Below, one piece after another: positions 1 through 8,507 of a DNA stretch of 32,411 nucleotides. The notes under the pieces were generated by a model that saw only the letters and a program-made list of their open reading frames with translations, did not search any database and was not told the origin of the DNA. The DNA comes from Oscillatoriales cyanobacterium (GTDB lineage Bacteria > Cyanobacteriota > Cyanobacteriia > Cyanobacteriales > Microcoleaceae): the NCBI GenBank assembly GCA_004294385.1, contig REAP01000137.1, positions 1 through 32,411 on the forward strand, read 5' to 3'. A program made the position numbers and the translations under genes. Each line of letters starts with the position of its first letter. Positions within the stretch are counted from its first letter, which is position 1.

Positions 1-147
1 AGCCCAGTTTACTGCTGTCCAAACATCTTGATTCCCGAGAGTTAAGAGTTATAGATCAAAAAAACATTATTGGCAGTCACCAACGTCGCAGTAGAACCTG
101 TATTTAATATACAACAACTAACTCGATTTTGGCAAGCTTTGGGCAAT

Positions 148-1320
148 TTAACTTGCATACCAGATAGATTCAATGGTTTGAGCGATCGCATCTACTTGCA
201 CTCGCCCCTGATCCACGGCTTCGCGATCGAGCAAAACAGTAACGTGACCCAGTTTGCGACCGGGACGTGATTCTTTCTTACCATACCAATGCACAAAAGT
301 ATTATTGAGTTGTGCCAGTTGTTTTCGTTTTTCTAAATAGTCGGACTCAGCCGATTCATAGCCGAGTAAATTTACCATGACAGCACCAGCAGAGTTTAAA
401 TCGCAATTGCCTAAAGGCAGTTGACAAACTGCGCGCAAATGTTGTTCAAATTGTGAAGTTTTGCAAGCATCTATGGTGAAGTGTCCCGAATTGTGGGTGC
501 GGGGTGCAATTTCATTGACTAATAGTTGATTGTCGCTGGTTAAAAATAGTTCAATGCCGAATACGCCGACAGCTTGTAAGCTATTGAGGAGAGTGCGGGC
601 GATCGCCTCAGCTTCGGCTTTCACCTGTAAACTAATCTGGGCCGGTGCAATCACCAGACGGCAAACCTGATGTTCCTGTTGAGTTTCGACGATCGGGTAA
701 ATTGCCATTTCACCATTTGCCGATCGAGCTGCAATCACGGCTAACTCGCGATCGAACGGCACAAATTCTTCCACTAACAAAGCCAGACCCTTAAGCTTAA
801 CACAAATTGAGTCAAAACTCGCCCGATCTTTCACTACAAAAGTACCTTGACCATCATAACCGTGGCGGCGAACTTTGATAACCAAAGGAAAATCCAAAGG
901 CAAATCCTGACTACAATCCCATTGCCAAAACCTCGGAGTTGGCAAACCCAAATCTCGCAAATAACAACGCTGGACGTACTTGTCCAACAAAGGATCAAGT
1001 GATGATAAACTCGGCTGAAATAAAACACCTTGCTTTTCTAGTGTCCGCAAACCATCCAAATCAACAAACTCATTTTCAAAAGTAATCACATCACAGCGAG
1101 TGGCCAATTCAGCAGTAGCATTCACATCATCAATTGCCGCCAAAATAGAATCAGCAGCAACAGAAATTGCCGGATCAGTAGCATGGGGAGTTTGCACCAC
1201 CAATTCAATACCCAGCCTACTAGCAGCAGCTCCCATCATCCAAGCTAGTTGGCCGCCACCTACAACACCAACTCGCTGAATTGTGGTAGATGTAATAGCA
1301 GTGGCTTGAGTGAATTTCAT
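148..1320 (-). CDS. purK: 5-(carboxyamino)imidazole ribonucleotide synthase
   Basis: PurK is the ATP-dependent enzyme that carboxylates aminoimidazole ribonucleotide with bicarbonate to N5-CAIR in de novo purine synthesis, in the cytoplasm. The 390-residue protein has an N-terminal nucleotide-fold glycine motif (VGVVGGGQLAWMMG, residues 17-30), then a central ATP-grasp region with the basic segment FPLVIKVRRHGYDGQGT and the metal-binding segment LLVNEIAPRTHNSGH that is typical of PurK. Length is normal for the family. The ATG at 1320 is chosen; the first 15 or so residues are a non-conserved extension, so the biological start could be slightly downstream. It is divergent from purD, which acts earlier in the same pathway, and the two share a 592-bp repeat-filled spacer. 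The fold and function are clear; the exact start is less certain. Confidence 0.95.
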   Translation of the reverse strand: MKFTQATAITSTTIQRVGVVGGGQLAWMMGAAASRLGIELVVQTPHATDPAISVAADSILAAIDDVNATAELATRCDVITFENEFVDLDGLRTLEKQGVLFQPSLSSLDPLLDKYVQRCYLRDLGLPTPRFWQWDCSQDLPLDFPLVIKVRRHGYDGQGTFVVKDRASFDSICVKLKGLALLVEEFVPFDRELAVIAARSANGEMAIYPIVETQQEHQVCRLVIAPAQISLQVKAEAEAIARTLLNSLQAVGVFGIELFLTSDNQLLVNEIAPRTHNSGHFTIDACKTSQFEQHLRAVCQLPLGNCDLNSAGAVMVNLLGYESAESDYLEKRKQLAQLNNTFVHWYGKKESRPGRKLGHVTVLLDREAVDQGRVQVDAIAQTIESIWYAS

Positions 1321-1387
1321 TTAAGTAAATTTGATTATGTTAGCCTGACTATTTTATAACAAAAAGCACCACAATGAATATCCTGTA

Positions 1388-1672
1388 GGGGCGGGTTCAC
1401 CAACAATATATAACAAGTACCAACAATCTCAATAAACCCGCCCCCCCCCAACAGTAAATTCAAATGTACCTCTTTCAAGATACAAGGGGCGGGTTCACCA
1501 ACAATATATAACAAGTACCAACAATCTCAATAAACCCGCCCCCCCCCAACGGTAAATTCAAATGTACCTCTTTCAAGATACAAGGGGCGGGTTCACCAAC
1601 AATATATAACAAGTACCAACAATCTCAATAAACCCGCCCCCCCCCCAACGGTAAATTCAAATGTACCTCTTA
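1388..1672. repeat. Triple tandem repeat, 98-bp unit, with G/C-tract palindrome
   Basis: Three near-identical copies start at 1388, 1486 and 1584; the third ends about 10 bases early. Each opens with GGGGCGGGTTCACC and ends its core with AAACCCG plus a C-run, so each unit can fold as a hairpin (GCGGGTT with AACCCGC). The C-run is 9, 9 and 10 bases in copies 1 to 3, and one base differs between copy 1 (ACAGTAAATT) and copies 2-3 (ACGGTAAATT). The array fills much of the purK-purD spacer. It does not look coding. Confidence 0.95.
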
Positions 1673-1878
1673 AGTAAAAGTATTGAATCAAAAAATAACC
1701 GCAGCATCCTGGCTCTAGGAAAGCCTTTAATCATGGCACGGACTGAGCCATTGCCAAACAGCAGCAGATCCGCCCCAGTCGATAAAAGTGCCACATCTAG
1801 CAATTCCCTAGCCTCAACCATGGCATAATTGACACCACTGCAAAAAGCAGATAAATAAGTACAAACACTGTAAAGTGG
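1657..1878 (-). other. Possible remnant of an unknown gene upstream of purD
   Basis: On the minus strand this stretch is an open frame with a protein-like composition (AMVEARELLDVALL, then GADLLLFGNGSVRAMIKG, then a basic and hydrophobic end) and a TGA stop inside the third 98-bp repeat. It has no start of its own: the frame runs on into purD on the opposite strand, where it is only a shadow. I do not recognise the family. It could be the 3' end of a gene cut off when this region rearranged, or a chance open frame. Confidence 0.2.
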
Positions 1879-1912
1879 CCATTTAGGCAAAAAAATTATA
1901 GGTGAGGATGCT

Positions 1913-3196
1913 GTGAAAGTTTTGCTTGTCGGTAACGGAGGTCGCGAACACGCGATCGCCAAAAAACTGCTAGAGTCAACGCGGATCAAACAAGTCTTCT
2001 GCGTGCCGGGGAACGGCGGCACAGCTACCACCAAAGGCTGCCAGAATTTGTCGCTCAACATCGACGACTTCCAGGGAATGGAGCGCTTTGTGATGGTCAA
2101 TAACATCGGACTTGTGATCGTTGGCCCCGAATTGCCCCTATCATTAGGCATCGTTGACTACTTCCAACAGAAAAAACTCATGGCTTTCGGCCCCACCCAA
2201 GCCGGAGCCCAAATTGAGTCGAGCAAATCCTGGGCAAAACAATTGATGCTCGAAGCAGGCATCCCAACACCCAAAGCTGCTGTATTCACCAACCCAGAAG
2301 CAGCCAAAGCATACGTTGTTGAACAGGGAACTCCTATCGTCATCAAAGCAGACGGACTCGCATCAGGCAAAGGAGTCACCGTTGCCACCACCGTCAAAAT
2401 AGCTCACAGCGCCATCAACACCATTTTCCGTGGTGAATTCGGCACCGACAATATCCGAGTCGTAGTGGAAGAATATGTCACAGGGCAAGAAGTCTCGATT
2501 CTCGCCCTCACAGACGGCATTACAGTAGAACCTCTGCTGCCAGCCCAAGACCACAAAGCGATCGGTGAAGGCGACAAGGGAGCCAACACAGGTGGTATGG
2601 GAGCCTACGCACCAGCACCAATTGTTACTCCAGAGCTGATGGAAAGAATTCAAACCGAAATTCTGGAACCCACCCTAGCGGCACTGCAAAAACGCAAAAT
2701 CGACTATCGGGGCGTACTATATGCAGGTTTAATGATTACCGACGAAGGAGAACTCCAAGTCTTAGAATTCAACTGCCGCTTCGGAGATCCCGAAACCCAA
2801 GCCGTATTGTCCCTGCTGGAAACTCCTCTCGAAGATTTGCTACTAGCCTGCTGCAAACAGCGTTTAGGAGATTTTGCGGAAATTCGCTGGAAGTCCGGCG
2901 CCGCAGTTTGCGTAGTTTTGGCCTCTGGGGGTTATCCTGGAAGTTACGAAAAAGGCAAAACTATTACAGGCATCGAGGCCGCCGAAGCCAAAGGTGCAGA
3001 AGTCTTTCATGCTGGAACTCAGTTGAAGCAGCAACAGTTAGTGACCGATGGTGGCCGGGTTTTGGGGGTGACTGCTGTGGGAGAAACTTTTGAACAAGCT
3101 ATTGCTAAAGCTTACGAGGCAGTAGATTGTATTGAATTTGAAGGGGTTTACTGCCGCCGCGACATTGGCCGTCGAGCTTTGGCCGACAAAAGTTAG
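1913..3196 (+). CDS. purD: Phosphoribosylamine-glycine ligase (GAR synthetase)
   Basis: PurD is the ATP-dependent ligase joining glycine to phosphoribosylamine, the second step of purine synthesis. The 427-residue protein starts with the family signature MKVLLVGNGGREHAIAKKL. It carries the ATP-grasp loop IKADGLASGKGV (about residues 144-155), NTGGMGAYAPAP (about 224-235) and the metal/substrate segment LEFNCRFGDPETQ (about 284-296), and has normal length. Translation starts at a GTG (1913-1915) preceded by a purine-rich AGGTGAGG about 7 bases upstream, which supports this start. The start region abuts an unexplained minus-strand open frame. There is no sign of damage. Confidence 0.97.
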   Translation: MKVLLVGNGGREHAIAKKLLESTRIKQVFCVPGNGGTATTKGCQNLSLNIDDFQGMERFVMVNNIGLVIVGPELPLSLGIVDYFQQKKLMAFGPTQAGAQIESSKSWAKQLMLEAGIPTPKAAVFTNPEAAKAYVVEQGTPIVIKADGLASGKGVTVATTVKIAHSAINTIFRGEFGTDNIRVVVEEYVTGQEVSILALTDGITVEPLLPAQDHKAIGEGDKGANTGGMGAYAPAPIVTPELMERIQTEILEPTLAALQKRKIDYRGVLYAGLMITDEGELQVLEFNCRFGDPETQAVLSLLETPLEDLLLACCKQRLGDFAEIRWKSGAAVCVVLASGGYPGSYEKGKTITGIEAAEAKGAEVFHAGTQLKQQQLVTDGGRVLGVTAVGETFEQAIAKAYEAVDCIEFEGVYCRRDIGRRALADKS

Positions 3197-3358
3197 GAGT
3201 TGCAACATCTACCACTTGAGGAAAGCCAAGCAATCTCAAAGTAGAAGTGTCACAATAAATCTGGCATCTCTGCGGTGACGGCAGTGTACTCATTCACTGT
3301 ACAAAATCTGAGGAAAAGCCACTTTATTTAATTCTACTTTAAATTTTTAACTCGTAAA

Positions 3359-5524
3359 ATGTTGGCCATACTAAACAAAATCCAAGAAATTATTGCTCGC
3401 TGGTGGTCGGAGTTTACTCTCCAGACTCGCCTGATGGCCGGTGCTACCCTTGTAGTTTCGTTAATTATGAGTGGGCTGACATTCTGGGCTGTCAATACCA
3501 TCCAGCTAGATGCCAGACTTAATGATACTCGCTACGGTCGCGACCTGGGGCTGCTGTTATCGGCAAATGTGGCGCCACTGATTGCGAAAAACGATCGCTC
3601 AGAGGTAGCCCGTTTTTCCCATCAATTTTACAGCAGCACCTCTAGCGTCCGTTATATGCTCTACGCAGACGAGGCGGGTGATATTTTCCTGGGAATACCT
3701 TTTTCGGAGTCGGAGGTGCAAACTTCCCTGACGCTGCGTCGTCAGATTAAGCTTCCTGATAGTTTTATCGCTGACATTGAGGCGAGAAATTTAACTTCTG
3801 TGCCTTTGGTGCGACAACATTTGACTCCTGATGGAGAGGTGACAGATGTATTTGTGCCTCTGATACATGAAGATAAATATTTGGGTGTTTTGGCGATCGG
3901 CATTAATCCAAATCCCGCTGCTGTCGTCTCTTCAAATTTGACTAGAGATGTCACTTTAGCAGTATTTGTAACTATTTGGGTAATGGTAATTTTGGGAGCT
4001 GTGTTTAATGCCCTGACAATTACTAAACCGATTAAACAATTAGTTTTAGGGGTAAAAAATATTGCGAGTGGGAATTTCAAACAGCGAGTTGACTTGCCTT
4101 TGGGTGGAGAATTGGGCGAGTTGATTGGTAGTTTTAATGAGATGGCCCAGAAACTCGAAAGTTATGAAGAACAAAATATTGAAGAGTTGACAGCGGAAAA
4201 AGCTAAGTTAGAAACTTTGGTTTCAACGATTGCGGATGGGGCGCTTTTATTAGATGCGAATTTGCAGGTGATTTTAGTTAATCCGACGGGTAGGCGGATT
4301 TTTGGATGGGAAGGCAAAAATGCGATCGGAGTTAATCTCCTGCACATTTTACCTGCGGAAGTGCAGCAGGACTTGGCAATGCCCCTGCACCAAATAGCTG
4401 CGGGCGATCGCGAAGGTGGCGAATTTAGGATTTCCATGAGGGAACCAGTCAACCGCACAATTCGGATTGTTTTAACTACTGTGATTCTTCATAAAGCTCC
4501 AGGCTCTGAATCACTATGCAAAAGCTGTATCCGCGACGAAGAAAATACCTGTAATGAATCCGAACGACCAGAGGCTTTAGAGTGCACTTTCTACGAGCAA
4601 ACCTCGAAACATCAAGATTCTGGACAATACCGCGACAGTCTCAAAGGTATTGCGATGACAGTACAAGACATTACACGGGAAGTGGAACTCAATGAAGCTA
4701 AAAGCAATTTTATCAGCAATATTTCTCACGAATTGAGAACGCCTTTGTTTAATATCAAATCTTTCATTGAAACTCTCTACGAATATGGAGAAGACCTTCA
4801 AGAAAGTGAACGCCGGGAGTTTCTGGAAATTGCTAACCGAGAAACCGATCGACTAACTCGGTTAGTTAACGATGTGTTAGATTTGTCGCGGCTGGAATCC
4901 TGCCGAGTTTATCATTTAGATGCGGTTGACCTCCATCAAGCTGTGGAACAAACGCTGCGAACTTATAAGTTGAATGCTAAGGATAAAGGCATTGAATTGG
5001 AGCAAGATATTGACCCCGATTTGCCGTCTGCTTTAGGTCATTATGATTTGCTGTTGCAAGTATTTGCAAATTTAGTGGGCAATGCCTTGAAATTTACTTC
5101 TGCCGGTGGTAAGGTCGGCATTCGAGCTTATTTGCTAGACGGTGAGACTGAAAACCACAAAGATAGTGTTTCCGGGAACCACCAGTTATCATCTGAATCA
5201 AAGCATTTTCCTACGGTGCGGATCGAAATTTCTGATACTGGAATTGGGATAGATCCCGAAGATCAACAGGCAATTTTCGAGCGTTTTTTCCGGGTAGAAA
5301 ACCGAGTTCACACTTTGGAAGGAACGGGATTAGGCCTTTCTATTGTCAGAAACATTATTGACAAACATCACACTAAAATCAATTTAGTTAGTGAGGTGAA
5401 TGTGGGTACGACTTTCTGGTTTGATTTGGCGGTTTATCAGCCGAAAAAAATATTAGAAATGGAAAATTCTTGGCCGGTGGAAGCAAAGGTGGAGACTGAA
5501 ACAATTTCGAGTCATGTTTTGTAG
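3359..5524 (+). CDS. nblS: NblS/Hik33-type sensor histidine kinase
   Basis: Membrane histidine kinase resembling NblS (Hik33/DspA), the essential cyanobacterial sensor linked to high-light, nutrient and cold responses. Order: TM1 about residues 27-48, a periplasmic sensor domain about 50-195, TM2 about 198-220, HAMP about 221-272 (TKPIKQLVLGVKNIASGNF), a coiled-coil linker, PAS about 285-440, HisKA with H457 in SNISHELRTPLFNIKSF, and HATPase with N-box LVGNALKFTSAGGK, G1 ISDTGIGIDPE, F-box FERFFRV and G2 GTGLGLSIV. All catalytic motifs are present. At 721 residues it is longer than I expect for the family. The extra length includes a segment at about 381-425 within the PAS with four cysteines (C387, C390, C398, C409). 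It stands alone downstream of purD; no response regulator gene is adjacent, as is usual for NblS. The symbol is inferred from architecture. Confidence 0.88.
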   Translation: MLAILNKIQEIIARWWSEFTLQTRLMAGATLVVSLIMSGLTFWAVNTIQLDARLNDTRYGRDLGLLLSANVAPLIAKNDRSEVARFSHQFYSSTSSVRYMLYADEAGDIFLGIPFSESEVQTSLTLRRQIKLPDSFIADIEARNLTSVPLVRQHLTPDGEVTDVFVPLIHEDKYLGVLAIGINPNPAAVVSSNLTRDVTLAVFVTIWVMVILGAVFNALTITKPIKQLVLGVKNIASGNFKQRVDLPLGGELGELIGSFNEMAQKLESYEEQNIEELTAEKAKLETLVSTIADGALLLDANLQVILVNPTGRRIFGWEGKNAIGVNLLHILPAEVQQDLAMPLHQIAAGDREGGEFRISMREPVNRTIRIVLTTVILHKAPGSESLCKSCIRDEENTCNESERPEALECTFYEQTSKHQDSGQYRDSLKGIAMTVQDITREVELNEAKSNFISNISHELRTPLFNIKSFIETLYEYGEDLQESERREFLEIANRETDRLTRLVNDVLDLSRLESCRVYHLDAVDLHQAVEQTLRTYKLNAKDKGIELEQDIDPDLPSALGHYDLLLQVFANLVGNALKFTSAGGKVGIRAYLLDGETENHKDSVSGNHQLSSESKHFPTVRIEISDTGIGIDPEDQQAIFERFFRVENRVHTLEGTGLGLSIVRNIIDKHHTKINLVSEVNVGTTFWFDLAVYQPKKILEMENSWPVEAKVETETISSHVL

Positions 5525-5632
5525 TTACAGCGGTTCCCGCTGTATTACAGCACACTTAATGAATCTTCAACATTTAATAAATTGGTTTGTTAATTGCTCC
5601 TCGGAGCATCCCGATTTGGGAAACACGCCTAG

Positions 5633-5701
5633 AGGGGCGAAGCATTCGCGTTTAAAATCTCTGATATATCTATAGGATATGGGCGCGAATGCTTCTCCCC
5701 T
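5633..5701. repeat. 69-bp inverted-repeat element
   Basis: Arms AGGGGCGAAGCATTCGCG (5633-5650) and CGCGAATGCTTCTCCCCT (5684-5701) pair over 18 bases with one mismatch around a 33-base AT-rich centre. This is a typical small palindromic intergenic element. A fragment of another family (GTAGGGACACGGCATTGCC, about 5718-5736) follows directly; related copies lie at 17944-18203. The whole 5525-5758 gap consists of such pieces. Confidence 0.85.
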
Positions 5702-5758
5702 ACAAAAAATAATATCGTAGGGACACGGCATTGCCTTGGACTAATTTCTAAATTTATG

Positions 5759-5974
5759 CTAAGCTGCAACAGAAATTGCCTTAGCCTTAAGCGATGGTTC
5801 TGGGATGAGTTGACCATCTTCTCGCAGGGTGTCAATATAAAGCTCAATTGCTTCTTTAATATTGTTTTCTGTTTCTTCAAGTGTCTTACCTGTAGAAATA
5901 CAACCAGGCAAATCAGGAACATAAGCTGAATAGTTAGTCCCAGCGGATTCAAAAATTACAATATATTCTTTCAT
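5759..5974 (-). CDS. Orphan HicB-like small protein
   Basis: A 71-residue protein of the HicB/UPF0150 type. It opens with a beta strand (MKEYIVIFE), followed by the family hallmark YVPDLPGCISTGKTLEE and an amphipathic helix (NNIKEAIELYIDTLRE). It is the partial RNase-H-like HicB fold only; no C-terminal DNA-binding domain is present. HicB proteins normally neutralise the HicA mRNA interferase encoded next to them. No HicA-like reading frame (about 60-80 residues with the conserved GSH segment) is visible within several hundred bases on either side. It may be a solitary antitoxin left after loss of HicA, or a stand-alone member, which is common in cyanobacteria. Family assignment is good; function is inferred. 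Confidence 0.8.
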   Translation of the reverse strand: MKEYIVIFESAGTNYSAYVPDLPGCISTGKTLEETENNIKEAIELYIDTLREDGQLIPEPSLKAKAISVAA

Positions 5975-6405
5975 AAAAGAATACGGGATGTGGGAAACTC
6001 AGAGACTTTATTCCTGAGAGGGAAGCGGCTCGTGCGGTTTTAACCGCCGTGGTATTTATGCTAGAATTAGATTGTGAGTAAGAACAAAAAACATCTACGT
6101 GTTGAAACATCCTAGTATCGGAGAAATCCCGGCTCCTATGAAACAACGGTTAGGTTTAAGTCAAGAGTGTCAGTATGACAGGAAAGGCATTGAAAACAAA
6201 AGTAGCTAGTAACTATCGCTTGACGATTGGTGACTAAGTAGACGGCGTTTGACGGTCGTAGCGAGAGTTTTACACACGTCAGCAGAATCGAGGGTGTCTT
6301 TAGACCTGAGAGCGTCAATATTCGTCCTCCATTTGTGCTTGCTTCCAATCTGGATAGACAGATGAAGCCCGATCGCACATTTATCCCATTTCCCCAATTT
6401 TACCA

Positions 6406-6448
6406 TCGTTTACTCGTTTCCAGGTTGAGCCTAAAAACGAGTAAACGA
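6406..6448. repeat. Perfect 14-bp inverted repeat
   Basis: TCGTTTACTCGTTT (6406-6419) pairs perfectly with AAACGAGTAAACGA (6435-6448) around a 15-base loop. Neither side is followed by a T-run, so it is not an obvious intrinsic terminator. Its role is unknown. Confidence 0.8.
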
Positions 6449-6481
6449 GTAAAATAGACTTCCCCTAAAAAGATAGCCAAA

Positions 6482-6506
6482 AACAGGCAGGATGCCTGTT
6501 CCACAA
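6482..6506 (+). repeat. AACAGGCA-NNN-TGCCTGTT palindromic repeat, copy 1
   Basis: Interspersed palindrome with an 8-bp stem (AACAGGCA/TGCCTGTT), 3-base loop (GGA) and conserved tail CCACAA. This is one of seven copies in the window. It lies 32 bases downstream of the S1-domain gene stop (that gene is on the minus strand), where it could act as a transcript-end hairpin. Confidence 0.9.
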
Positions 6507-6537
6507 TAATTATGGGAGATGTCTAATTGGTCAAGAC

Positions 6538-7437
6538 TTAAGAAAGAGTTTTACGAGCACGTTCCGATCGCTCTTCTGCGGTATCCATCACATCTGCCAT
6601 CTTCTCCACTATTTCCCCTGGATAATTTTCCAAAATCCGGGTAGAAAGCGAAATTCTGCCCCGACTTTCATCGAGGTCAATCACCATTGCTTTCAAGATT
6701 TGACCTGGAGAAAACACCTGGGAAAGGTTTTCAATATATTTTTGGCTGACTTGCTTGATGTGTAGCAAACCGCTGATTCCTTCCATGTCGATAAACACGC
6801 CAAAAGGCTTAATGCTGCTGACTTTACCTTCTACTAATTGACCGATTTGTAACTGACTGAAGGCAGAAGATTGAGTTGCTAGTCGCTGGGAAAGTACCAG
6901 TTTTTCGCGCTCTTGATCGACTTCCAAGAAGCTTACAGTCAAAGCTTGACCGATCAGCCCTTCTATGTCATCGCGATTGATTAAGTGCGATCGCGGAATA
7001 AAGCCACGCATTCCCTGGACATCTACTGTCACGCCACCCTTATTCGCCCCGGAAACCCGCACCTGAAGAACTTTGCCACTTTCCCGCATTTGGGTTAACT
7101 CTTCCCAAGCTTGCTGAAGTTCTAGCTGTCTTAGAGAAAGAGTAACTTGGCCATTGGCATCTTGTTCGCGGATAATTAAAAATTCCCGTTCCTCTTCCAA
7201 AGGAACGACTTCGGACAAATTCGCGATCGTTCTCAAAGCAGCCTCTTCGATCGGCAAAAAAGCCGAAGACTTGCCGCCGATATCAACATACGCACCATTT
7301 GAGTCGTGCTCGATCACTTTTCCACGCACTACTTGTCCCTTCTGAAACTCGTAATTGTGCTGTTCGAGGGCTTTAGCAAAATCGTCCATTGAAAAGGATG
7401 CTTTTGCGCTTTGAGAACCGGTAGATTTGGAATTCAT
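6538..7437 (-). CDS. S1 RNA-binding domain protein (ribosomal protein S1 homologue)
   Basis: A 299-residue protein with three S1 (OB-fold) domains at about residues 31-100, 117-185 and 198-268. The best are GQVVRGKVIEHDSNGAYVDIG in the first and GQLVEGKVSSIKPFGVFIDM in the third. It is shorter than proteobacterial S1 and matches the three-domain S1 proteins of cyanobacteria and plastids. Cyanobacteria usually have two such genes; the N-terminus here differs from the one I associate with the main rpsA (rps1A), so the second form (rps1B-type) is my guess. Expected role: mRNA binding at the 30S subunit during initiation. The start ATG (7435-7437) is directly preceded by a heptamer array and has no Shine-Dalgarno sequence. 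Confidence 0.9.
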   Translation of the reverse strand: MNSKSTGSQSAKASFSMDDFAKALEQHNYEFQKGQVVRGKVIEHDSNGAYVDIGGKSSAFLPIEEAALRTIANLSEVVPLEEEREFLIIREQDANGQVTLSLRQLELQQAWEELTQMRESGKVLQVRVSGANKGGVTVDVQGMRGFIPRSHLINRDDIEGLIGQALTVSFLEVDQEREKLVLSQRLATQSSAFSQLQIGQLVEGKVSSIKPFGVFIDMEGISGLLHIKQVSQKYIENLSQVFSPGQILKAMVIDLDESRGRISLSTRILENYPGEIVEKMADVMDTAEERSERARKTLS

Positions 7438-7552
7438 GTCAGTAATTAGTTGTCAGTTGTCAGTAATTTAGTTGTCAATTGTCAGTTGCCGTACCCTGAG
7501 CGTAGTCGAAGGGTCAATTGTCAGTTGCCGTACCCTGAGCGTAGTCGAAGGG
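7438..7552. repeat. Heptamer array plus perfect 39-bp tandem duplication at the start of the S1-domain gene
   Basis: Units AGTTGTC at 7448, 7455 and 7470, AATTGTC at 7477 and AGTTGCC at 7484 keep a 7-bp period apart from one 8-base unit. A 39-bp unit at 7475-7513 is repeated exactly at 7514-7552. It contains the palindrome CCCTGAGCGTAGTCGAAGGG, which recurs at 14717-14736 (as its complement) and 15570-15589. The array ends within a few bases of the ATG of the minus-strand S1-domain gene. Confidence 0.92.
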
Positions 7553-7605
7553 TTAGTTGTTAGTATAAAATTCTCCTCATTTCCCCATCTCCCACTCTCC
7601 CATCT

Positions 7606-8352
7606 CTAAACAGGTTGAAGTTCCAGTCGAAATAGTTCCTTCACCTGTTCCCATGACTCGGCTGCTGCGGTAGCGTTGTAACTACCACGGTGGTCGCAGA
7701 AAAAGCCGTGATCGGCATTGTAGCGGAAAAGTTGGTGAGAAATACTGTGTTTTTTCAGTTCTGTGGCAATTTGGTCAACTTGTTCTGAGGGAATACTGGC
7801 ATCTTGAATGCCGTAAAAGCCGTAGAGAGTGCCTTTAATCTCTGCTGTGCGATCGATCGTGGGGGCACCACCTCCGGGGGTATACGTGGCGATACCAGCA
7901 CCGTAGAAGGACGCTGTAGCCTTGATTTCGGGCAAGGTGGCGGCGAGGTAGGCGACGTGTCCGCCAAAGCAGAAGCCAATGCAGCCAAAGCCTGATTGTT
8001 TGACAAATGGTAAGGTTTTGAGATAGTCGATCGCAGCTTGGATGTCACCCAGAAGTTCGGATGCGCTAGTTTGTTCTTTGTATTTTCTGCCGATTGTGAT
8101 GTCTTCGGGGGTGTAGCCGGTTTCAAAGCCGGGGGCTTGGCGTTGGTAGATGGCTGGGGCGATCGCGACATATCCCTCTTTTGCTATTCTTTCGGTAACT
8201 TCGCGGATGTGCGAGTTGACACCAAAGATTTCTTGAATCACGATAACTGCGGGAAATTGCCCTGCTGCTGCGGGTTGGGCTAGGTAGGCGGCGATTTGCA
8301 AATCTCCGTTGGGAATTGTGATGTTTTTGGTGAGAATTTCTGAGTTTGTCAT
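7606..8352 (-). CDS. Dienelactone hydrolase family protein
   Basis: A 248-residue alpha/beta hydrolase of the dienelactone hydrolase family. The nucleophile elbow GCIGFCFGGH gives C128, with D184 (GIQDASIP) and H215 (NADHGFFCD) completing a Cys-Asp-His triad. E41 (IQEIFGVN) is the residue that family members use to tune the cysteine. Length is normal and there is no signal peptide, so it is cytoplasmic. The natural substrate cannot be told from sequence; family members cleave small lactones and esters, and the chloroaromatic pathway role is unlikely in a cyanobacterium. It stands alone between a repeat-rich spacer and the helicase gene, transcribed in the same direction as both neighbours. 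Confidence 0.92.
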   Translation of the reverse strand: MTNSEILTKNITIPNGDLQIAAYLAQPAAAGQFPAVIVIQEIFGVNSHIREVTERIAKEGYVAIAPAIYQRQAPGFETGYTPEDITIGRKYKEQTSASELLGDIQAAIDYLKTLPFVKQSGFGCIGFCFGGHVAYLAATLPEIKATASFYGAGIATYTPGGGAPTIDRTAEIKGTLYGFYGIQDASIPSEQVDQIATELKKHSISHQLFRYNADHGFFCDHRGSYNATAAAESWEQVKELFRLELQPV

Positions 8353-8375
8353 TTGTGCATTAGATTTTTTTTAAT

Positions 8376-8500
8376 GAACCGCGAAGGCGCAAAGAACGCG
8401 AAGGAAGAAAGAGAAGTTTTTTATGCAGATTGTTCGTATTATACCAAGATTTTGGGCTAAAGCTTTTCTTCTCTTCGCGTCCTTTGCGTCTTCGCGGTTC
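8376..8500. repeat. Inverted pair of GAACCGCGAAG-type repeats
   Basis: The arm at 8376-8403 (GAACCGCGAAGGCGCAAAGA and 8 more bases) is complementary to 8473-8500 with two mismatches over 28 bases, around a 69-base AT-rich centre. A third copy lies at 30831-30858. It sits between the helicase stop and the hydrolase start and may form the transcript end of the helicase gene. Confidence 0.9.
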
Positions 8501-8507
8501 GTTAATT

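Larger units (their letters stand above)
5975..6537. other. 563-bp gap without a recognisable gene
   Basis: Overlapping short open frames exist on the minus strand (6136-6378, 6206-6406), but none resembles a known protein or has a convincing start signal. A plus-strand segment at about 5984-6040 ends in a short open frame followed by the palindrome GCGGTTTTAACCGC (6034-6047). This arrangement recalls the 3' end of an IS200/IS605-type element, but I could not recognise transposase motifs. The gap also holds a 14-bp hairpin at 6406-6448 and one palindromic repeat at 6482-6506. Confidence 0.4.

Noticed and set aside
70..270. 66-residue plus-strand open frame at the left edge
   Set aside because: It overlaps the 3' end of purK on the other strand and has no family resemblance or start signal.
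5629..5952. 107-residue minus-strand frame overlapping the HicB-like gene
   Set aside because: It runs through a palindromic element and shares no features with HicA. The HicB frame is clearly the coding one.
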